A stretch of 64,000 nt of DNA, taken from Caulobacter henricii. Lineage in GTDB: Bacteria; Pseudomonadota; Alphaproteobacteria; Caulobacterales; Caulobacteraceae. Position 1 is the stretch's first letter, and the number at the start of each line of letters is the position of its first letter. The notes beneath the pieces are model-generated. The model was not told the origin of the DNA and made no database searches. It saw only the letters and a list, made by a program, of their open reading frames with translations. Position numbers and translations under genes: made by a program. The DNA lies in contig NZ_CP013002.1 in assembly GCF_001414055.1 (NCBI RefSeq), forward strand, positions 1,736,001-1,800,000, written 5' to 3'. Below are positions 27,194-35,447 of the stretch, piece after piece.

Positions 27194-27364
27194 AGGAGAC
27201 TCCACGGTTTTCGTGCCCGAGTTACGGTGCGCCCGGCAATTTGGACGCCTGAAGATGGAATACAAGCCATGGTCGGAAAAGCCCCGCACTTGCCGGGCCG
27301 GAGCCTTTCCCCTAACCCTCCGCCCCCAGGAACCGCATGAATCTCTAGAACGGAGCGGGCTTTC

Positions 27365-28309
27365 ATGAGCATCGCCTTCATTTTCCCCGGTCAGGGCAGC
27401 CAGGCCGTCGGCATGGGCACTGATCTCGCCGAGGCCTTTGCCGCCGCCCGCGAGGTGTTTCAGGAAGTCGACGACGCCCTGGGCCAGAAGCTTTTCGCCC
27501 TGATGAAGGAGGGTCCCGAGAGCGACCTGACCCTCACCGAGAACGCCCAGCCGGCCCTGATGGCCGTCAGCCTCGCGGTCAGCCGTGTGCTGGAAAAGGA
27601 GTTCGGCATCGGGATTGATCGCGCCGCCTTTGTGGCGGGCCATTCGCTGGGCGAATACTCGGCCCTCGCGGCGGCAGGGGCCATTACCCTGGCGGATACG
27701 GCGCGGCTGCTGAAGCTGCGCGGCCAGGCCATGCAGCGCGCCGTGCCGGTGGGCGAGGGGGCCATGGCCTCCCTGATCGGTCCGAAGACCGATCTCGCCC
27801 TGGCCGAGGCCGCCGCAGCGGCCGGCTCCGAGGTCGGTGTCTGCGTTGTCGCCAATGACAATAACAACGGCAATGTCGTGATCTCCGGTGACAAGGCGGC
27901 GGTCGACAAGGCCATCGAGAAGGCCAAGGAACTGGGCGCGCGGGCCATTCCGCTGAACGTCTCGGCTCCTTTCCACTGTCCGCTGATGCAACCGGCGGCC
28001 GACGAGATGGCGGAGGCCCTTGCGGGCACCACGATCGTTTCGCCGCGTGCGCCCCTGGTGGCCAATATCACTGCGGGTCCCGTCCACGATCCCGACATCA
28101 TTCGGGGCCTGCTGGTCGAGCAGGTCACCGGCCGGGTGCGCTGGCGCGAGAGCATGATCTGGCTGGCCGGCGAGGGCGGGGTTACGCGCTTCGCCGAGGC
28201 CGGGGCCGGCAAGGTGCTGTCGGGCATGGCCAAGCGTATCGCGCCGGATTCCGAGGCGACGCCGCTCAACAGCCCGGCCGACCTCGAAGCTTTCGCGAAA
28301 TCGCTCTAA
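27365..28309 (+). CDS. fabD: Malonyl-CoA:ACP transacylase
   Basis: FabD loads malonyl groups onto acyl carrier protein. The 314-residue protein begins MSIAFIFPGQGSQAVGMG and has the active Ser in AGHSLGEYSALAAAG and the His at SAPFHCPLM. It leads the fab cluster. The RBS GGAGCGGG precedes the ATG at 27365. It is followed 22 bp later by fabG, the usual order. The upstream gap holds the divergent peroxiredoxin start and no obvious FapR-like site. Confidence 0.96.
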   Translation: MSIAFIFPGQGSQAVGMGTDLAEAFAAAREVFQEVDDALGQKLFALMKEGPESDLTLTENAQPALMAVSLAVSRVLEKEFGIGIDRAAFVAGHSLGEYSALAAAGAITLADTARLLKLRGQAMQRAVPVGEGAMASLIGPKTDLALAEAAAAAGSEVGVCVVANDNNNGNVVISGDKAAVDKAIEKAKELGARAIPLNVSAPFHCPLMQPAADEMAEALAGTTIVSPRAPLVANITAGPVHDPDIIRGLLVEQVTGRVRWRESMIWLAGEGGVTRFAEAGAGKVLSGMAKRIAPDSEATPLNSPADLEAFAKSL

Positions 28310-28331
28310 CGACTCCGAACGGAGAACCATC

Positions 28332-29072
28332 ATGTTTGATCTTACCGGCAAGACCGCTCTCGTCACGGGTGCCACCGGCGGCATCGGCGGGGCCATCGCC
28401 CGGGCGCTGCATGCCCAGGGGGCCCATGTCGTGCTCTCGGGCACCCGCGAATCAGCCCTGACCGAGCTGAAGGCCCAGCTCGGCGAGCGCGCTTCTTTCG
28501 TGGTCGCCAATCTCTCTGACGCCGAGGCCGTCGACGGCTTGGTCGCCAAGGCCGAGGAGGCCGCCGGCGCGCCGCTCGACATCGTCATCGCCAATGCCGG
28601 CATCACCCGCGACGGCCTGATCGTGCGGATGAAGGACGAGGACTGGGACACCGTCATCAAGGTCAATCTGGAGGGCTATTTCCGACTGGCCCGCGCCGCC
28701 GCCAAGGGCATGATGAAGCGCCGCTCCGGCCGGATCATCGGCATCACTTCGGTGGTCGGCGTCACCGGCAATGCCGGCCAGACCAACTATGCGGCCTCCA
28801 AGGCCGGAATGATCGGGTTTTCCAAGGCCCTGGCCCAGGAACTGGCCAGCCGCAATGTCACCGTCAACTGCGTGGCACCCGGCTTTATCGCCAGCCCGAT
28901 GACCGACGCCCTGACCGATGCCCAGAAGGCCGGTATCCTGTCGGGCATTCCGGCGGGCCGCCTGGGCGAGGGCGACGATATCGCCGCCGCCTGTGTCTAT
29001 CTCGCCAGCCAGGAAGGTGCCTACGTCACGGGCCAGACCTTGCATGTCAACGGCGGCATGGCGATGATCTAG
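28332..29072 (+). CDS. fabG: 3-oxoacyl-ACP reductase
   Basis: FabG reduces 3-oxoacyl-ACP with NADPH. The 246-residue SDR has TGATGGIGGA near residue 12, NAGITRDGLIVRM, the catalytic Ser in GITSVVGVTGNAGQ, and Tyr/Lys in NYAASKAGMIGFSK. The C-terminal VTGQTLHVNGGMAMI is the FabG signature. The RBS GGAGAA is upstream. It is 183 bp upstream of acpP, which has its own leader. Confidence 0.96.
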   Translation: MFDLTGKTALVTGATGGIGGAIARALHAQGAHVVLSGTRESALTELKAQLGERASFVVANLSDAEAVDGLVAKAEEAAGAPLDIVIANAGITRDGLIVRMKDEDWDTVIKVNLEGYFRLARAAAKGMMKRRSGRIIGITSVVGVTGNAGQTNYAASKAGMIGFSKALAQELASRNVTVNCVAPGFIASPMTDALTDAQKAGILSGIPAGRLGEGDDIAAACVYLASQEGAYVTGQTLHVNGGMAMI

Positions 29073-29255
29073 CCGCCACTGCCTGGCTCGGGTCCTTTGT
29101 GTTCGCAAAGGCCCGGGCGTCGCGTATCTTCGCTGGTGACCCGCTGGTCACCCGAAAAAGAACGTGATAGGCGGAGGCCGACAATTCCCGTCAATGGCGA
29201 GGCTTCGGCCGAAATCGTTGGCGGACAACAGATTCAAAACTGAGGGACTAACAGA

Positions 29256-29495
29256 ATGTCCGACATTCTCGAGCGCGTGCGTAAGATCGTCATCGAGCAT
29301 CTGGATGCCGATCCCGAGAAGGTCACCGAGAAGGCCAGCTTCATCGATGACTTGGGCGCCGACAGCCTCGACAACGTCGAGTTGGTGATGGCGTTCGAAG
29401 AAGAGTTCGACATCGAAATTCCGGACGACGCCGCTGAGCACATCCAGACGGTTGGCGACGCCGTGAAGTTCATCACGGAAAAGACCGGCGCCTAA
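29256..29495 (+). CDS. acpP: Acyl carrier protein
   Basis: This 79-residue acidic protein has the phosphopantetheine site [17 protein letters not shown] (attachment Ser in DSL). The sequence [18 protein letters not shown] starts helix 1. It carries acyl chains through fatty-acid synthesis. It has its own leader of 183 bp upstream (containing two hairpins, CCTTTG / CAAAGG and GGTGACC / GGTCACC) and a strong terminator downstream, so it is probably also expressed as a short, abundant mRNA. Confidence 0.97.
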   Translation: MSDILERVRKIVIEHLDADPEKVTEKASFIDDLGADSLDNVELVMAFEEEFDIEIPDDAAEHIQTVGDAVKFITEKTGA

Positions 29496-29527
29496 GGGCC
29501 CCGTTCGCCTCTTGCGAACAAGTCTTC

Positions 29528-29575
29528 AACCGCCGCGCAGCACGGGCTCTTGCCATCGTGCGCGCGGCGGTTTTC
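29528..29575 (+). terminator. Terminator after acpP
   Basis: The stem AACCGCCGCGC / GCGCGGCGGTT, extended inward by GCAC / GTGC, is followed by TTTTC. It lies 33 bp after the acpP stop and precedes fabF. It would limit read-through into fabF and so keep acpP highly expressed. Confidence 0.75.
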
Positions 29576-29657
29576 GTATGTGGCCAGGATTCGCGCCGCG
29601 CGGGCCGACGGGTTCGCCCGTCTCTCCGGTGGCGCGCGAGAAGGTTGGGAGTGATCC

Positions 29658-30938
29658 ATGCGTAGAGTTGTTGTCACCGGACTGGGACTGCTGACCCCCC
29701 TGGGTCATGGCGTTGACGTGTCCTGGAAGAACATTCTCGCCGGCAAGTCGGGTGCGAATCGCATTTCGGCGTTCGACCCGACCGACTATGCCTGCAAGGT
29801 GGCCTGCGAGGTTCCGCGCGTCGACGGCCGTGGTGGTGGCGGTCCGGACGTGGAAGGGGCCTTCAATCCTGACCTGACCATGAGCCCGCGCGATCAGAAG
29901 CGGGTCGACGATTTCATCCTCTATGGCATCGCCGCCGCAGACGAGGCCGTGAAGGATTCGGGCTGGGTCCCGGAGACCGAAGACGACCGTTACCGCACTG
30001 GCGTGATCCTGGGATCCGGGATCGGCGGTCTGTCGACCATCGCCGATACGGCCTTGGAGCTTGAGGCCAAGGGTCCGCGCAAGATCAGCCCGTTCTTCAT
30101 CTCCTCGGCCCTGATCAACCTGATCTCGGGCCAGGTTTCGATCCGCTATGGCTTCAAGGGCCCCAACCACTCGGTGGTGACGGCCTGCGCCACGGGGGCC
30201 CATGCCATCGGCGACGCAGCCCGCCTGATCAAGTACGGCGATGCCGACGTGATGGTGGCCGGCGGGGCCGAGGCGGCCGTCTGCAAGGTCGGCATTGCCG
30301 GCTTCATCGCCTGCCGCGCCGTCTCGACCGATTTCAACGATACGCCGGAAAAGGCCTCGCGGCCCTATGACCAGGATCGCGACGGCTTCGTGATGGGCGA
30401 GGGCGCCGGTGCCATGGTGCTGGAAGAGTACGAACACGCCAAGGCGCGCGGAGCCAAGATCTATGCCGAGGTCGTCGGCTATGGCCTGTCGGGCGACGCC
30501 TATCACATCACGGCTCCGTCCGAAGACGGCGACGGCGGCTTCCGGGCCCTCTCGGCGGCCGTGAAGGATGCCGGCCTGCAGCCTTCCGACATCGACTATG
30601 TCAACGCCCACGGCACCTCGACCATGGCCGACGGCATCGAGGCCAAGGCTGTTGAACGCTTCCTCGGCGATCACGCCAGCAACGTTGTGATGTCCTCGAC
30701 CAAGTCGATGACCGGTCACCTGCTGGGTGCCGCCGGTGCCATCGAGGGCATCTTCTCGGTGCTGGCCATCCGCGATCAGATCGCCCCGCCGACGATCAAT
30801 CTCGACAACCCGAACGTCGACGTGGCCATGAACCTGGCCCCCAACAAGGCCGTTCCGATGAAGATCGATGTCGCCGTCTCCAACAGCTTCGGCTTTGGCG
30901 GCACCAATGCCTCCATCGTGTTCCGTAAAGTCTCGTGA
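29658..30938 (+). CDS. fabF: 3-oxoacyl-ACP synthase II
   Basis: FabF condenses malonyl-ACP with acyl-ACP. The 426-residue protein shows VVTGLGLLTPLG, the active Cys in VTACATGAHAIGDA, the two His in NAHGTSTMADG and SMTGHLLGAAGA, and FGFGGTNASIVF at the end. The RBS is GGGAGTG before ATG at 29658. Its last codons overlap the mltG start (GTGA), so it is the head of the second half of the cluster. Confidence 0.96.
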   Translation: MRRVVVTGLGLLTPLGHGVDVSWKNILAGKSGANRISAFDPTDYACKVACEVPRVDGRGGGGPDVEGAFNPDLTMSPRDQKRVDDFILYGIAAADEAVKDSGWVPETEDDRYRTGVILGSGIGGLSTIADTALELEAKGPRKISPFFISSALINLISGQVSIRYGFKGPNHSVVTACATGAHAIGDAARLIKYGDADVMVAGGAEAAVCKVGIAGFIACRAVSTDFNDTPEKASRPYDQDRDGFVMGEGAGAMVLEEYEHAKARGAKIYAEVVGYGLSGDAYHITAPSEDGDGGFRALSAAVKDAGLQPSDIDYVNAHGTSTMADGIEAKAVERFLGDHASNVVMSSTKSMTGHLLGAAGAIEGIFSVLAIRDQIAPPTINLDNPNVDVAMNLAPNKAVPMKIDVAVSNSFGFGGTNASIVFRKVS

Positions 30939-32011
30939 GCCGTAAAGCCGCCTCGCCGCGTCGGCCCGGCAAGCCCGAGACCGCCCCGATCGGTCGACGG
31001 CTGATCGCCATGGCCTTTGCCGCCGCCGCGACCCTGGCAGTCATCGGCCTGGTCGTCGTGGCCGGCGCGCTCTGGCTCTACCAGGGGCCTGGACCGGCGG
31101 CGAAGGGCGGCGAAATCACCTCGGTGGTCCTGCGTCGCGGGGCCAGTGTGCCGGAGATCGCCTCCAGCCTCGAACGCGGCGGCGTGATCCGCTCCTCGTC
31201 GCTGTTCATGACCGCCGCCCAGATCACCGGCGCGGCGCGCGCGCTCAAGGCGGGCGAGTACGAATTCAAGAGCCGGGCCTCGATGGCCCAGGTTCTGGAG
31301 ACGATCCGCAAGGGCAAGGTGGTGCGTCACTTCGTGACCATTCCCGAAGGCGTCACCTCTGACATGGCCGTCGAGATCCTGATGCGCTCGCCGGTCCTGA
31401 CCGGGGTCGCCCCGACCCCGCCGGAAGGGGCCATCCTGCCCGAGACCTACCAGGTCGAGCGGGGCGAGGATCGCGCCGCGGTTCTGCAGCGCATGATGGA
31501 TGATCGTGACGAGCTGCTGAACCAGCTGTGGTCGCAGCGGCAGAAGGATCTGCCCTTCTCGACCAAGGACGAGGCCATGACCCTGGCCTCGATCGTCGAG
31601 AAGGAGACCGGCATCGCGTCGGAGCGTCCCCGCGTGGCGGCCGTGTTCGTCAACCGGCTTCGGACCGGCATGCGGCTGGGTTCTGATCCGACCATCATCT
31701 ATGGCCTGACGCGCGGGCGCCCCCTGGGCCGCGGCATCCTGCTGTCGGAGCTTCGGCGCGAGACGCCCTACAATACCTATCTGATCGACGGCTTGCCGCC
31801 GACGCCGATTGCCAATCCCGGCCGGGCCGCTATCGCCGCCGTCCTGGATCCGCCCAAGAGTGACGAGCTGTATTTCGTCGCTGACGGCACCGGCGGCCAC
31901 GTATTTGCCAGGACCTATCCCGAGCACGAGGCCAATGTCGCCAAGTGGCGGCAGGTCGAGCGCAACCGGGCAGCCAAGAAGACGGCTGCCACGCCCCTGA
32001 GCGGAGGCTGA
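30935..32011 (+). CDS. mltG: Endolytic peptidoglycan transglycosylase MltG
   Basis: MltG cleaves nascent glycan strands and helps terminate their growth. The 358-residue YceG-fold protein has a basic cytoplasmic N-terminus and one membrane helix (LIAMAFAAAATLAVIGLVVV). The LysM-like subdomain has VVLRRGASVPEIASSLE. The catalytic Glu lies in ASIVEKETG, with RLGSDPTIIYG and the C-terminal PNPGRAAI-like segment PIANPGRAAIAAVLDP. It starts with GTG overlapping the fabF stop. It sits 1 bp from the yicC-like gene. Confidence 0.93.
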   Translation: MSRKAASPRRPGKPETAPIGRRLIAMAFAAAATLAVIGLVVVAGALWLYQGPGPAAKGGEITSVVLRRGASVPEIASSLERGGVIRSSSLFMTAAQITGAARALKAGEYEFKSRASMAQVLETIRKGKVVRHFVTIPEGVTSDMAVEILMRSPVLTGVAPTPPEGAILPETYQVERGEDRAAVLQRMMDDRDELLNQLWSQRQKDLPFSTKDEAMTLASIVEKETGIASERPRVAAVFVNRLRTGMRLGSDPTIIYGLTRGRPLGRGILLSELRRETPYNTYLIDGLPPTPIANPGRAAIAAVLDPPKSDELYFVADGTGGHVFARTYPEHEANVAKWRQVERNRAAKKTAATPLSGG

Positions 32012-32012
32012 G

Positions 32013-32894
32013 GTGGCGCTGTCGGGCATGACCGGCTTTGCCCGCGTCGACGGGGCTCTGGGAGCCTGGTCGTGGGCCGTGGAAGCCCGCAGCGTCAATG
32101 GCCGCAACCTCGAGACCCGCTTTCGGGGTCCTCCGGGCTTTGACAGCCTGGACCGCGTGGCGCGCGACGGGGCCCAGGCCCGCTTCCAGCGCGGCCAGCT
32201 GACCGTCAATGTCCAGGGCAAGCGGGCCGAGGCTGTGGGGCAAACCCAGGTCAGCGTCGAGACTCTCGAGCGCTATCTGAAGGCGGGCGGCCCCTATGTG
32301 GCCACCGGCATGGTCGTAAAGCCCTCCCTCGATGGCCTGCTGGCCCTGCGCGGCGTCATCGAGGTCCGCGAGGAAGACGATGACGCAGAGACCCGCGCCG
32401 CCGTCGAGCAGGCCATGGCTGCCTCCATCGTCCAGGCCCTGGAAGCCCTGAAGCTTGCCCGGCAGGAGGAGGGGACTGCCCTTACGCCCGTCCTGAATGG
32501 CCAGGTCGATACCATCGAGCGGCTGACCACGGCGGCCGGTGCCGAGGCTGCCGGTCAGCCGGCCGTTCTGAAGGACCGCTTCGCGCGCCGGATGGCCGAT
32601 TTGCTCGGCGAGGCCGCGTCCGAGGACCGTATCATCCAGGAAGCTGCTGCCCTGGCCGTCAAGGCCGATGTCCGTGAGGAACTGGATCGTCTGGCCGGCC
32701 ACGTCACAGCTGCCCGCACCTTGCTGACCGGTGATGCCGCCGCCGGTCGCCGGTTGGACTTCCTGTCCCAGGAGTTCATGCGCGAGGCCAATACCCTCTG
32801 CTCGAAATCGGCCCTCAGCAGCCTGACCACAATCGGTCTGGAGCTGAAGGCGACGATCGAGCAGTTCCGCGAACAGGTTCAGAACGTTGAATAA
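32013..32894 (+). CDS. YicC family protein (putative endoribonuclease)
   Basis: This 293-residue protein opens with ALSGMTGFARVDGALG and has SVNGRNLETRFRGP, then ends in EFMREANTLCSKSALSSLTT with IGLELKATIEQFREQVQNVE. Both ends are highly characteristic of YicC (DUF1732-type C-terminus). YicC proteins are reported as endoribonucleases. The start is GTG. It overlaps gmk by 8 bp; the yicC-gmk pair is conserved in many proteobacteria, as is its position after mltG here. Confidence 0.92.
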   Translation: MALSGMTGFARVDGALGAWSWAVEARSVNGRNLETRFRGPPGFDSLDRVARDGAQARFQRGQLTVNVQGKRAEAVGQTQVSVETLERYLKAGGPYVATGMVVKPSLDGLLALRGVIEVREEDDDAETRAAVEQAMAASIVQALEALKLARQEEGTALTPVLNGQVDTIERLTTAAGAEAAGQPAVLKDRFARRMADLLGEAASEDRIIQEAAALAVKADVREELDRLAGHVTAARTLLTGDAAAGRRLDFLSQEFMREANTLCSKSALSSLTTIGLELKATIEQFREQVQNVE

Positions 32895-33528
32895 GTCCCA
32901 CCATAAGACCCGCGGCCTCTTGCTGATGGTCGTCGCGCCCTCTGGCGTCGGCAAGACCTCCCTGACCCGCCGCCTGGTGGCTGACCATGGCGACCTGCAC
33001 CTGTCGATCAGCGCCACCACCCGGGCCCCTCGTCCGGGCGAGCACAACGGGCGCGACTACCACTTTGTCTCCCGCGAGACGTTCCAGGAGATGATCGCGG
33101 CTGACGCCTTCCTCGAATGGGCCGAGGTCTATGGCAATTTCTACGGCAGCCCCAAGCCGCCGATCATGGACGCCCTGGACCGCGGCGAGAGCGCCCTGTT
33201 CGATATCGACTTCCAGGGCGCGATGAAGGTCCACAAGCAGGCCGGCGCCGATAGCGTGCTGGTCTATATCCTGCCGCCGTCCCTGGCCGAGATGAGCCGT
33301 CGGCTGCACGCTCGCAGCCAGGACAGCGAAGAGGTCATCCACCGTCGTCTGGCCCGGGCCAAGGATGAAGTCGCTGCCTGGGAGCAGTTCGACTACGTCA
33401 TTCTCAATGACGACTTCGACAAGGCCTATGCCGATCTGGCCCATATCTATCATGCCGAGCGTCAGAAGCGGGCCCGCAATCCGTGGATCGGCGACCTGGT
33501 TGCAAGCCTGCTGAAGGAAAACATCTAG
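32887..33528 (+). CDS. gmk: Guanylate kinase
   Basis: Gmk phosphorylates GMP to GDP. The 213-residue protein has the P-loop VVAPSGVGKTSL (residues about 15-26) and the GMP-binding segments SISATTRAPRPGE, YHFVSRETF and EVYGNFYG. The FDIDFQGAMKV block is also present. The TTG at 32887 lies within the yicC-like gene; the ATG at 32926 would start right before the P-loop and lose the short leader found in Caulobacter relatives. The following hairpin likely ends transcription. Confidence 0.94.
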   Translation: MNKSHHKTRGLLLMVVAPSGVGKTSLTRRLVADHGDLHLSISATTRAPRPGEHNGRDYHFVSRETFQEMIAADAFLEWAEVYGNFYGSPKPPIMDALDRGESALFDIDFQGAMKVHKQAGADSVLVYILPPSLAEMSRRLHARSQDSEEVIHRRLARAKDEVAAWEQFDYVILNDDFDKAYADLAHIYHAERQKRARNPWIGDLVASLLKENI

Positions 33529-33530
33529 GA

Positions 33531-33558
33531 GACCTGGACCTCGGTCCTGGTCGGTTTT
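33531..33558 (+). terminator. Probable terminator after gmk
   Basis: The arms GACCTGGACC and GGTCCTGGTC pair with one mismatch and are followed by GGTTTTCT. They lie 3 bp after the gmk stop, at the end of the fab-mltG-gmk operon. The short loop makes this a moderate call. Confidence 0.5.
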
Positions 33559-33571
33559 CTGCCTATCTCAT

Positions 33572-33590
33572 TACCTTGCAACGCAAGGTA
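33572..33590. promoter_or_regulatory. 19 bp perfect palindrome upstream of the CPBP gene, operator-like
   Basis: TACCTTGC AAC GCAAGGTA is a perfect 8-3-8 inverted repeat located 51 bp before the CPBP gene start. It is the kind of site bound by small dimeric repressors. Which repressor binds it is unknown; none is encoded next to it. Confidence 0.55.
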
Positions 33591-33640
33591 CCGTGCATTA
33601 CATGGCTGCCCGGTTCAATGACCGGGGCAGGGAGGGTCAC

Positions 33641-34492
33641 ATGTCGCTCGCCACGATGATGTTTGATGCCCAGGGCAAGCTACGCAATGGCTGGTGGGCG
33701 GCGATCTTCATGGTCGTCCTGACGCTGCTGCTGTTTCCGGCTCTGCTGATATCCCAGCACCTGGGTCGCGAACTGTCGATTGCGGAGCAGGCACTCATCC
33801 TTCTGGTGACGACCTGGCTTTGTCAGCTCCTGCGCCGCAGACCGCTGACGGAGGTCATCGGCCGGCTGGACGGGCTTTGGGCTGTGCAACTGGGGATCGG
33901 GGGTGCCCTGGGCGCAGCCCTGATGCTGGCACCTGCCGCACTCCTGGCGCTGGGGGGCTGGATCAGCTGGAAACCGAATTCAACCGGACTGGATGCCCTC
34001 ATCGCCAGTCTGGGGCTCATGGCCGCCGTGGCCGTGGCCGAAGAACTGATGTTCCGCGGCTTCCTGTTCCAGAGGCTGCTGGCCGGCCTGGGCGAGTGGC
34101 CGGCCCAGATCCTGGTCGGCGGCTTCTTTCTGCTGACCCATCTGGACAATGAGGGCATGCACGGCACGACCAAGATCTGGGCGGGGATCAATATCTTCCT
34201 GGCCTCGATCCTGTTCGGACTGGCCTATCTGCGGACCCGGAGCCTGGCCCTGCCGATCGGCATCCATTTCATGGCCAATGTCACCCAGGGCGGCATTCTG
34301 GGTCTCGGCGTGAGCGGGGCCTCTGAGGCGGGCCTGCTGACACCGACCCTGGCTAGTGGAATGACCTGGCTGACCGGCGGAACCTTTGGTCTGGAGGCCA
34401 GCTTGCCCGGCCTGGTCGCGGTGATCGTCCTGCTGGTGTTCCTGGCCCGCTGGCGCGGCGTGAAGCCCGCTGTCCAAAACCGCGAGGCCTAG
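33641..34492 (+). CDS. CPBP family intramembrane metalloprotease
   Basis: This encodes 283 residues with about eight helices. The glutamate motif EELMFRGFLFQRLLAG, the HLDN motif (FFLLTHLDN) and the IGIHFMANV (HxxxN) motif are the metal- and catalysis-linked residues of the CPBP/Abi family. Some members process prenylated or membrane peptides; others give bacteriocin immunity. The start at 33641 follows a good RBS (CAGGGAGGG). Its operator-like palindrome and terminator-flanked position make it an independently regulated single gene. Confidence 0.85.
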   Translation: MSLATMMFDAQGKLRNGWWAAIFMVVLTLLLFPALLISQHLGRELSIAEQALILLVTTWLCQLLRRRPLTEVIGRLDGLWAVQLGIGGALGAALMLAPAALLALGGWISWKPNSTGLDALIASLGLMAAVAVAEELMFRGFLFQRLLAGLGEWPAQILVGGFFLLTHLDNEGMHGTTKIWAGINIFLASILFGLAYLRTRSLALPIGIHFMANVTQGGILGLGVSGASEAGLLTPTLASGMTWLTGGTFGLEASLPGLVAVIVLLVFLARWRGVKPAVQNREA

Positions 34493-34605
34493 AGCCCTTT
34501 CCGACCTGATGGCTTCATCAGGCCCGGGCGAAAAGGGCTCTACATCAAAAGTTTAGAGCGTTTTTCGATCCGCTAATCGTTGCACACTTATCGGAAAACG
34601 CCCTA
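34491..34605. repeat. Paired palindromes between convergent CPBP and rsmA genes
   Basis: Palindrome 1 (34491-34541) has arms AGAGCCCTTT / AAAGGGCTCT enclosing an inner CCTGATG / CATCAGG hairpin. Palindrome 2 (34554-34605) has arms TAGAGCGTTTTTCGAT and ATCGGAAAACGCCCTA with two mismatches. Both can form in either transcript, so they probably act as a bidirectional terminator. The second resembles intergenic repeats seen across alphaproteobacteria, from memory of such elements. It runs into the rsmA stop codon. Confidence 0.55.
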
Positions 34606-35424
34606 GGGCAGGGTCGCCCTGGCCAACGCCAGGAAGCCCTCGATCGGCACATTCTCGGCGCGGATGTCGGGGCTGATGCCGGCCTTTTCACAGAGATCGC
34701 CGCCGCCTAGCGCCTTGAGGCTGGAGCGAAGCATCTTGCGACGCTGCCCAAAGGCCGCGGCGGTCACGCGTTCCAGGGCGGCCAGTTCGGCGGCCGGCGG
34801 GATGACCGCGCGGGGAACAAGCTTGATCACCGCCGAATTGACCTTGGGCGGCGGGGTGAAGGCGCGGGCCGGGAGGTCCATGACGATCTTGGCCTCGCAG
34901 ACGGTCTGGGCGATGACGGCAAGCCGTCCATAGGCGTCGTCATTGACCTGGGCGGCAATACGTTCGGCCACTTCCTTCTGGAACATCAGGGTCATGGAGA
35001 CGGGCAGGAACGGGCCCGTTAGCCAGTTGATCAGCAGCTGGGTACCCACATTGTAGGGCAGGTTGGCGACCACATGGGCGGGAACGCCGCCGACGGCGCG
35101 GCTGGCGTCGACCTTAAGGGCATCGCCCTGCACGACCTCCAGGCGCTGGTCAGCGGCTTCGCCCAGTTCGGCTAGGATCGGCATGAACCGGCTGTCCATC
35201 TCGATGGCGACCACGCGGGCTCCGGTTTCCAGCAGGGCGCGGGTCAGGCCGCCGGGACCGGGCCCGACCTCGACCACCACGTCCTCGGGACCGATGCCGG
35301 CCAGCCGCGCGATCTTGCGGGTGATGTTGAGGTCCAGCAGAAAGTGCTGACCAAAGCTCTTGCGGGCCAGAAGGTCGTGACGCTCCAGGGCGTCGCGCAG
35401 CGGCGGCATATCGGCCAGGCTCAT
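34603..35424 (-). CDS. rsmA: 16S rRNA (adenine1518-N6/adenine1519-N6)-dimethyltransferase
   Basis: RsmA (KsgA) dimethylates two adenosines in the 3' end of 16S rRNA. The 273-residue methyltransferase shows SFGQHFLLDLNITRKIA, the SAM motif VVEVGPGPGGLTRALLE, AIEMDSRFM and the catalytic NLPYNVGT. QKEVAERI and the C-terminal LRSSLKALGG follow. It is the last gene of the minus-strand lpt-surA-pdxA-rsmA operon, 23 bp after pdxA. Confidence 0.95.
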   Translation of the reverse strand: MSLADMPPLRDALERHDLLARKSFGQHFLLDLNITRKIARLAGIGPEDVVVEVGPGPGGLTRALLETGARVVAIEMDSRFMPILAELGEAADQRLEVVQGDALKVDASRAVGGVPAHVVANLPYNVGTQLLINWLTGPFLPVSMTLMFQKEVAERIAAQVNDDAYGRLAVIAQTVCEAKIVMDLPARAFTPPPKVNSAVIKLVPRAVIPPAAELAALERVTAAAFGQRRKMLRSSLKALGGGDLCEKAGISPDIRAENVPIEGFLALARATLP

Positions 35425-35447
35425 GGGCTCAGGGTCTCGGCAAGAGG

